From positions 1-6,341 of the forward strand of contig JAUWFX010000108.1 in the NCBI GenBank assembly GCA_030606765.1: DNA of 6,341 bases, read 5' to 3'. Position 1 is the first letter of the stretch. Each line of letters begins with the position of its first letter. The stretch is from Dehalococcoidia bacterium. Its GTDB lineage: Bacteria > Chloroflexota > Dehalococcoidia > GIF9 > AB-539-J10. The position numbers and the translations under genes were made by a program. Positions 5,903-6,341 of this stretch are shown here, one piece after another. Under the pieces are notes generated by a model that was not told where the DNA came from, made no database searches, and saw nothing but the letters and a program-made list of their open reading frames with translations.

Positions 5903-6150
5903 TTGTAAACGCTCACCTTCTTTTTGTATCTGGTTGCCGACTCATATTTAACATAGCCGTCTATTAAGGCAAAGAGGGTATAATCTCTCCCCAGGCCAAC
6001 ATTGTTTCCCGGCCGTATACGAGTCCCACGTTGCCGAACCAAGATAGCTCCAGCGCGAACTTGTTCTCCACCATACTTCTTCACTCCCAAGCGCTTAGCT
6101 TGACTATCCCGCCCATAAGCTGTGCTGCCACCGCCCTTTTTATGTGCCAT
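5899..6150 (-). CDS. rpmA: 50S ribosomal protein bL27
   Basis: bL27 sits by the peptidyl-transferase centre, and its N-terminus reaches towards the tRNA ends. The 83 residues begin [10 protein letters not shown], the form without the N-terminal extension that Firmicutes remove with the Prp protease, and continue with [16 protein letters not shown] at 13-28, [20 protein letters not shown] at 33-52 and [12 protein letters not shown] at 59-70. The length is normal (80-90). AAGGAG lies seven bases before the ATG at 6150. The gene starts 2 bases after rplU and overlaps rpmE by 4 bases. In many bacteria obgE follows rpmA; here rpmE takes that place. Confidence 0.97.
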   Translation of the reverse strand: MAHKKGGGSTAYGRDSQAKRLGVKKYGGEQVRAGAILVRQRGTRIRPGNNVGLGRDYTLFALIDGYVKYESATRYKKKVSVYK

Positions 6151-6152
6151 GC

Positions 6153-6341
6153 CTATTCTCCTTTACCCTTAATAATTTCGTTTACCAATATTTTAGTATA
6201 AGTCTGGCGGTGTCCCCTCTTGCTTCGGTAGCGAACTTTGGACTTATATCTAAATACGATAACCTTTTCTCCCTTAGTTTCCCCTAAAGAAGTAGCCACA
6301 ACCTTAGCCCCCTTAATAATAGGATTTCCTACAAGGGTATT
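6153..6341 (-). CDS. rplU: 50S ribosomal protein bL21, 5' end outside the window
   Basis: The last 62 codons of rplU run from the window edge to the TAG at 6153-6155. The translated part matches the C-terminal region of bL21: [20 protein letters not shown], then [11 protein letters not shown] and [17 protein letters not shown], the basic rRNA-binding tail with the conserved KRGHRQ. The start codon and roughly 40 N-terminal residues lie beyond base 6341. It is the first visible gene of the rplU-rpmA-rpmE group; its promoter is not in the window. Confidence 0.95.
   Translation of the reverse strand, partial: NTLVGNPIIKGAKVVATSLGETKGEKVIVFRYKSKVRYRSKRGHRQTYTKILVNEIIKGKGE

Overview
All recognisable genes in this window lie on the minus strand, so the biology reads from the right edge to the left. 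The base composition is moderate, the genes are tightly packed, and two kinds of dispersed repeat sit between them. The L21-L27-L31-DUF1385 order, the short unextended L27 N-terminus ([10 protein letters not shown]) and the REP-like repeat type suggest a free-living anaerobic bacterium, most like Chloroflexota (Dehalococcoidia). That placement rests on family knowledge and memory of similar genomes, not on a marker-gene search.

Right block (about 6341 to 3987): the end of a ribosomal protein operon, rplU (5' end outside the window), rpmA and rpmE, tightly packed with rpmA and rpmE overlapping by 4 bases. A 261-bp gap follows, then a multi-pass membrane protein of the DUF1385 family and a PEBP (YbhB/YbcL) family protein 20 bases further on.

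Middle (3986 to 3685, no gene): a degraded REP/MITE-like inverted-repeat element of about 88 bp, a near-consensus sigma-70 promoter whose -35 box lies at the inner end of that element, a leader of about 130 nt, and a strong intrinsic terminator ending just before the next start codon. This looks like a transcription attenuator in front of the pantothenate genes.

Left block (3684 to 1): a compact vitamin B5 operon in the order P1/DmpA-family peptidase, DUF2520 Rossmann protein, panD, panB, panC (3' end outside the window). PanD makes beta-alanine from aspartate, PanB makes ketopantoate from alpha-ketoisovalerate, and PanC joins pantoate to beta-alanine. The only missing step is ketopantoate reduction, and the DUF2520 dehydrogenase-like protein is the obvious candidate for it (a PanG-type enzyme). 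The P1 peptidase belongs to the N-terminal-nucleophile family whose known members release beta-amino acids or hydrolyse pantetheine, so it may feed beta-alanine or pantothenate into the same pathway.

The points most worth following up are the attenuator-like leader, the promoter at the edge of a repeat, the two non-canonical operon members, and a PanD C-terminus that runs into an AT-rich repeat.
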